DNA from: Methylibium sp964622685
Lineage (GTDB): Bacteria > Pseudomonadota > Gammaproteobacteria > Burkholderiales > Burkholderiaceae_C
Reading direction: 5' to 3'
NCBI GenBank assembly: GCA_964622685.1
Contig: CAZUUU010000093.1
Coordinates: 1 to 11,998, forward strand
Length of the DNA stretch: 11,998 nucleotides
A program made the translations under genes and the position numbers. Below are positions 9,711 through 11,998 of this stretch, piece by piece. Each line of letters starts with the position of its first letter. Positions within the stretch are counted from its first letter, which is position 1. The notes beneath the pieces were generated by a model. The model searched no databases. It saw only the letters and a list, made by a program, of their open reading frames with translations, and was not told the DNA's origin.

Positions 9711-11909
9711 ATGAACACCATCGCCTCCACCCCGCTGACCCTGGCCATCGAGGGCATGACCTGCGCGTCCTGCGTGCTGCGCGTCGAGAAGGCCCTGAAG
9801 AAGGTGCCCGGCGTGGCCGACGCGACCGTCAACCTCGCCACCGAGACGGCCCGCGTCGAGGCCGCGCCCGGCACGCTGCCCAGCGTGCTGGAGGCGGCGG
9901 TCGAGGCGGCCGGCTACACCGCCCATCTGCAGGTCGCCGACGCACCCGCGGCCGCGCGTGCGCCATCCGGGGCCTCGCTGGGCTGGCCCGTCGCGATCGC
10001 GGCCCTGCTGACGCTGCCGCTGGCCCTGCCCATGGTCGCGCTGCTGTGGGGCGAGCACTGGATGCTGCCCGGCTGGCTGCAGTGGCTGCTGGCCACGCCC
10101 GTGCAGTTCTGGGCCGGCGCGCGCTTCTACCGCCACGGCTGGGCCGCGCTGCGCGCCGGCAGCGGCAACATGGACCTGCTGGTCGCGCTGGGCACCAGCG
10201 CCGCCTACGGCCTGAGCGTGTGGCTGCTGTTCGAGCACGCCGGCCACGAAGGCGCGCCGCACCTCTACTTCGAGGCGTCCGCCGCCGTCATCACGCTGGT
10301 GATGCTGGGCAAGTTGCTGGAGGCGCGCGCCAAGCGCCAGACCACCGAGGCGATCCGCGCGCTGCAGGCGCTGCGGCCCGAGACCGCGCGCGTGCTGCGC
10401 GACGGCGTCGAGGCGACGCTGCCGATCACGGCGCTGGCCCGAGGCGACATCGTCATCGTGCGCCCCGGCGAACGCCTGCCGGTCGACGGCACGATCGCCG
10501 ACGGCAGCAGCCACCTCGACGAATCCCTGCTCACCGGCGAGAGCCTGCCGGTGGCGCGCGGCGCCGGCGAGCGCGTGATCGGCGGCTCGCTCAACGGCGA
10601 GGGCCTGCTGCAGGTGCGCGCCACCGCGCTCGGTGCCGAATCGACGCTCGCCCGCATCGTGCGCCTGGTCGAGACCGCGCAGGCCGCCAAGGCGCCGATC
10701 CAGCAGACGGTCGACAAGGTCAGTGCGATCTTCGTGCCCGTCGTCGTGGTGATCGCGTTCGCCACCTGGCTGGCCTGGGGCCTGGCCGTCGGCGACTGGT
10801 CGGCGGCGACGCTCAATGCCGTGGCGGTGCTGGTCATCGCCTGCCCCTGCGCGCTGGGCCTGGCCACGCCCGCCGCGCTGATGGCCGGCACCGGCGTGGC
10901 GGCGCAGCACGGCATCCTGGTCAAGGACGCCGCAGCGCTGGAGGCGGCGCACGCGTTGCGCGTCGTCGCCTTCGACAAGACCGGCACGCTGACGGTCGGC
11001 CGCCCGACGCTGGTCGAGCTGCGGCCCGCCGCGGGGACGACGCGCGACGAGGCCCTGGCGCTCGCGGCCGCGCTGCAGTCCGGCAGCGAACACCCGCTGG
11101 CGCGCGCCGTGCGGCAGGCCGGCGAGGGCCTGGCCGTGTCTCCGGCCGCCGAGGTGCAGGCCGTTGCCGGCCGCGGCGTCGAGGGCCGGGTCGCGGGCCG
11201 CGCGCTGCGGCTCGGCAGCACGCGCTGGATGAAGGAACTCGGCGTCGACCTCGCGCCGCTGCAGCCGCAGGCCGAGGCGCAGGCGCAGCAGGGGCGCAGC
11301 GTCTCGTGGCTGGCCGAGACCGGTGCCGCCGCGCCGCGCCTGCTCGCCCTGCTGGCCTTCGGCGACGAACTCAAGCCCGATGCGCGCGTCGCGATCGACC
11401 GCCTGCACGCGCTGGGCGTGCGCACCGTGCTGGTCAGCGGCGATCACCAAGGGGCGGCCGCCGCCGTCGCCGCGGCGCTCGGCATCGATGACGTGCGCGC
11501 CGAGGTGCTGCCGGCCGACAAGGCCGCGGTGATCGCCGGCCTGCGCCACGGGTCCGGCGGGCCGGTGGCCATGGTCGGCGACGGCCTCAACGACGCGCCG
11601 GCCCTGGCCGCGGCCGACGTCGGCATCGCCATGGGGGGCGGCACCGACGTCGCCATGCATGCCGCCGGCATCACGCTGATGCGCGGCCAGCCCAGCCTGG
11701 TGGCCGATGCGATCGCGATCTCGCGCCGCACCACCCGCAAGATCCACCAGAACCTGTTCTGGGCCTTCGTCTACAACGTGGTCGGCATCCCGCTCGCGGC
11801 CCTGGGCCTGCTGAACCCGGTGGTGGCCGGTGCCGCGATGGCGCTGTCCAGCGTCAGTGTGCTGGGCAATGCGCTGCTGCTGAAGCGCTGGAAGCCGGAG
11901 GGGCAATGA
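9711..11909 (+). CDS. copA: Cu(I)-exporting P1B-type ATPase CopA
   Basis: A 732-residue inner-membrane ATPase that pumps Cu(I) (possibly Ag(I)) from cytoplasm to periplasm. There is one N-terminal HMA domain with GMTCASC at 15-21, then paired membrane helices starting about residue 91. Further motifs: actuator loop LLTGESLPV; membrane copper site C378-P379-C380 in IACPCALGLATP; phosphorylation site D422-KTGTLT; nucleotide-binding S-E-H461-P462-LARAV; hinge GDGLNDAPAL beginning at 623; and the C-terminal membrane pair with YN (FVYNVVGIPLAA), which with CPC marks P1B-1 copper pumps. ATG 9711 is chosen because the MerR-type promoter ends just upstream; starts at 9597 or 9690 would lie in the operator. 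This leaves almost no leader. The stop overlaps the regulator's ATG. A zinc or cadmium pump is unlikely given CPC plus YN. Confidence 0.96.
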   Translation: MNTIASTPLTLAIEGMTCASCVLRVEKALKKVPGVADATVNLATETARVEAAPGTLPSVLEAAVEAAGYTAHLQVADAPAAARAPSGASLGWPVAIAALLTLPLALPMVALLWGEHWMLPGWLQWLLATPVQFWAGARFYRHGWAALRAGSGNMDLLVALGTSAAYGLSVWLLFEHAGHEGAPHLYFEASAAVITLVMLGKLLEARAKRQTTEAIRALQALRPETARVLRDGVEATLPITALARGDIVIVRPGERLPVDGTIADGSSHLDESLLTGESLPVARGAGERVIGGSLNGEGLLQVRATALGAESTLARIVRLVETAQAAKAPIQQTVDKVSAIFVPVVVVIAFATWLAWGLAVGDWSAATLNAVAVLVIACPCALGLATPAALMAGTGVAAQHGILVKDAAALEAAHALRVVAFDKTGTLTVGRPTLVELRPAAGTTRDEALALAAALQSGSEHPLARAVRQAGEGLAVSPAAEVQAVAGRGVEGRVAGRALRLGSTRWMKELGVDLAPLQPQAEAQAQQGRSVSWLAETGAAAPRLLALLAFGDELKPDARVAIDRLHALGVRTVLVSGDHQGAAAAVAAALGIDDVRAEVLPADKAAVIAGLRHGSGGPVAMVGDGLNDAPALAAADVGIAMGGGTDVAMHAAGITLMRGQPSLVADAIAISRRTTRKIHQNLFWAFVYNVVGIPLAALGLLNPVVAGAAMALSSVSVLGNALLLKRWKPEGQ

Positions 11910-11998
11910 ACGCGCAGATGAACATCGGAGAGGCGGCCGAGCGCTCCGGCGTCTCGGCCAAGATGGTACGCCACTACGATAGCCTGGGCCTGCTGCCC
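11906..11998 (+). CDS. cueR: MerR-family regulator, CueR-like (N-terminal fragment)
   Basis: The first 31 codons of a MerR-family activator; the gene runs off the window. The winged helix-turn-helix start MNIGEAAERSGVSAKMVRHY followed by DSLGLLP is near-consensus for CueR-type copper sensors. Two starts are possible: ATG 11906, which overlaps the copA stop (ATGA) and has GGAGG (11897-11901) four bases upstream, or ATG 11918, which begins exactly at the usual family start MNIGEAA. The entry uses the first. The metal-binding cysteines are beyond the window, so CueR versus another MerR-type sensor rests on the copA linkage. It should bind the 9613-9631 and 9677-9695 dyads and, being behind copA, would be induced by its own activity. 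Confidence 0.85.
   Translation, partial: MNAQMNIGEAAERSGVSAKMVRHYDSLGLLP

Noticed and set aside
9546..11906. A 786-codon minus-strand open frame opposite copA
   Set aside because: Low-complexity Gln/Arg/Gly/His-rich translation without domains, exactly antisense to an intact CopA; a codon-bias artefact.
1..11998. Insertion sequences, CRISPR arrays, toxin-antitoxin pairs or defence genes
   Set aside because: No transposase, no regularly spaced repeats and no such protein families were seen in any frame.

Overview
The window is about 12 kb of very GC-rich DNA (roughly 70%) with tightly packed genes on both strands. The gene families point to a betaproteobacterium of the order Burkholderiales, near the Rubrivivax/Leptothrix/Methylibium/Piscinibacter group: an ilvE - small zinc-ribbon - waaF cluster, a His-rich membrane-anchored cytochrome c, a PEP-CTERM protein, and a copper ATPase next to a CueR-type regulator. 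This is a judgement from protein families and not from a database match. Nothing looks like a prophage, plasmid, insertion sequence or CRISPR. It reads as ordinary chromosome.

Layout. (1) 1-1512, plus strand: the 3' end of radA, a metallophosphoesterase and a small two-helix membrane protein, joined by stop/start overlaps. (2) 1527-1922, minus: a short PEP-CTERM exported protein. (3) 2131-4340, plus: ilvE, a 66-residue CHCC zinc-ribbon protein and waaF (LPS heptosyltransferase II). (4) 6349-4391, minus: an ECF sigma factor, its RskA-type anti-sigma factor, and a DUF3455 lipoprotein that may have its own ECF-type promoter. (5) 6471-8496, plus: an NTF2/SnoaL-fold protein, a YheT-type alpha/beta hydrolase and a conserved protein of unknown function. 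(6) 9113-8571, minus: a membrane-anchored c-type cytochrome, divergent from tRNA-Arg(CCG) at 9255-9330. (7) 9373-11998: a copper module with a CopZ-like chaperone (minus) divergent from copA (plus), then the start of a MerR/CueR-type regulator overlapping the copA stop. Two MerR-type operators with 19-bp promoter spacers lie between copZ and copA.

How it works together. In the copper module the regulator would sense Cu(I) and switch on both divergent promoters, the chaperone would carry Cu(I), and CopA would pump it out of the cytoplasm. The sigma/anti-sigma pair is a membrane stress-signalling unit with the DUF3455 lipoprotein as a plausible target. The other genes are housekeeping or poorly characterised.

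Regulatory layer. AT-rich TANAAT-like -10 hexamers, mostly followed by C, stand out against the GC-rich background in front of ilvE, the sigma gene, the NTF2 gene, the unknown gene at 7960, the tRNA and the cytochrome gene. For the sigma gene, the gene at 7960 and copA the predicted transcription start falls at or within a few bases of the ATG, suggesting leaderless or very short-leader mRNAs. Each of the four convergent junctions carries a hairpin; one lies inside a coding sequence and one spans a stop codon. No intergenic stretch exceeds 300 bases. I found no clearly novel system. The best leads are the ECF/DUF3455 leader, the PEP-CTERM variant protein and the compact copper promoter pair.
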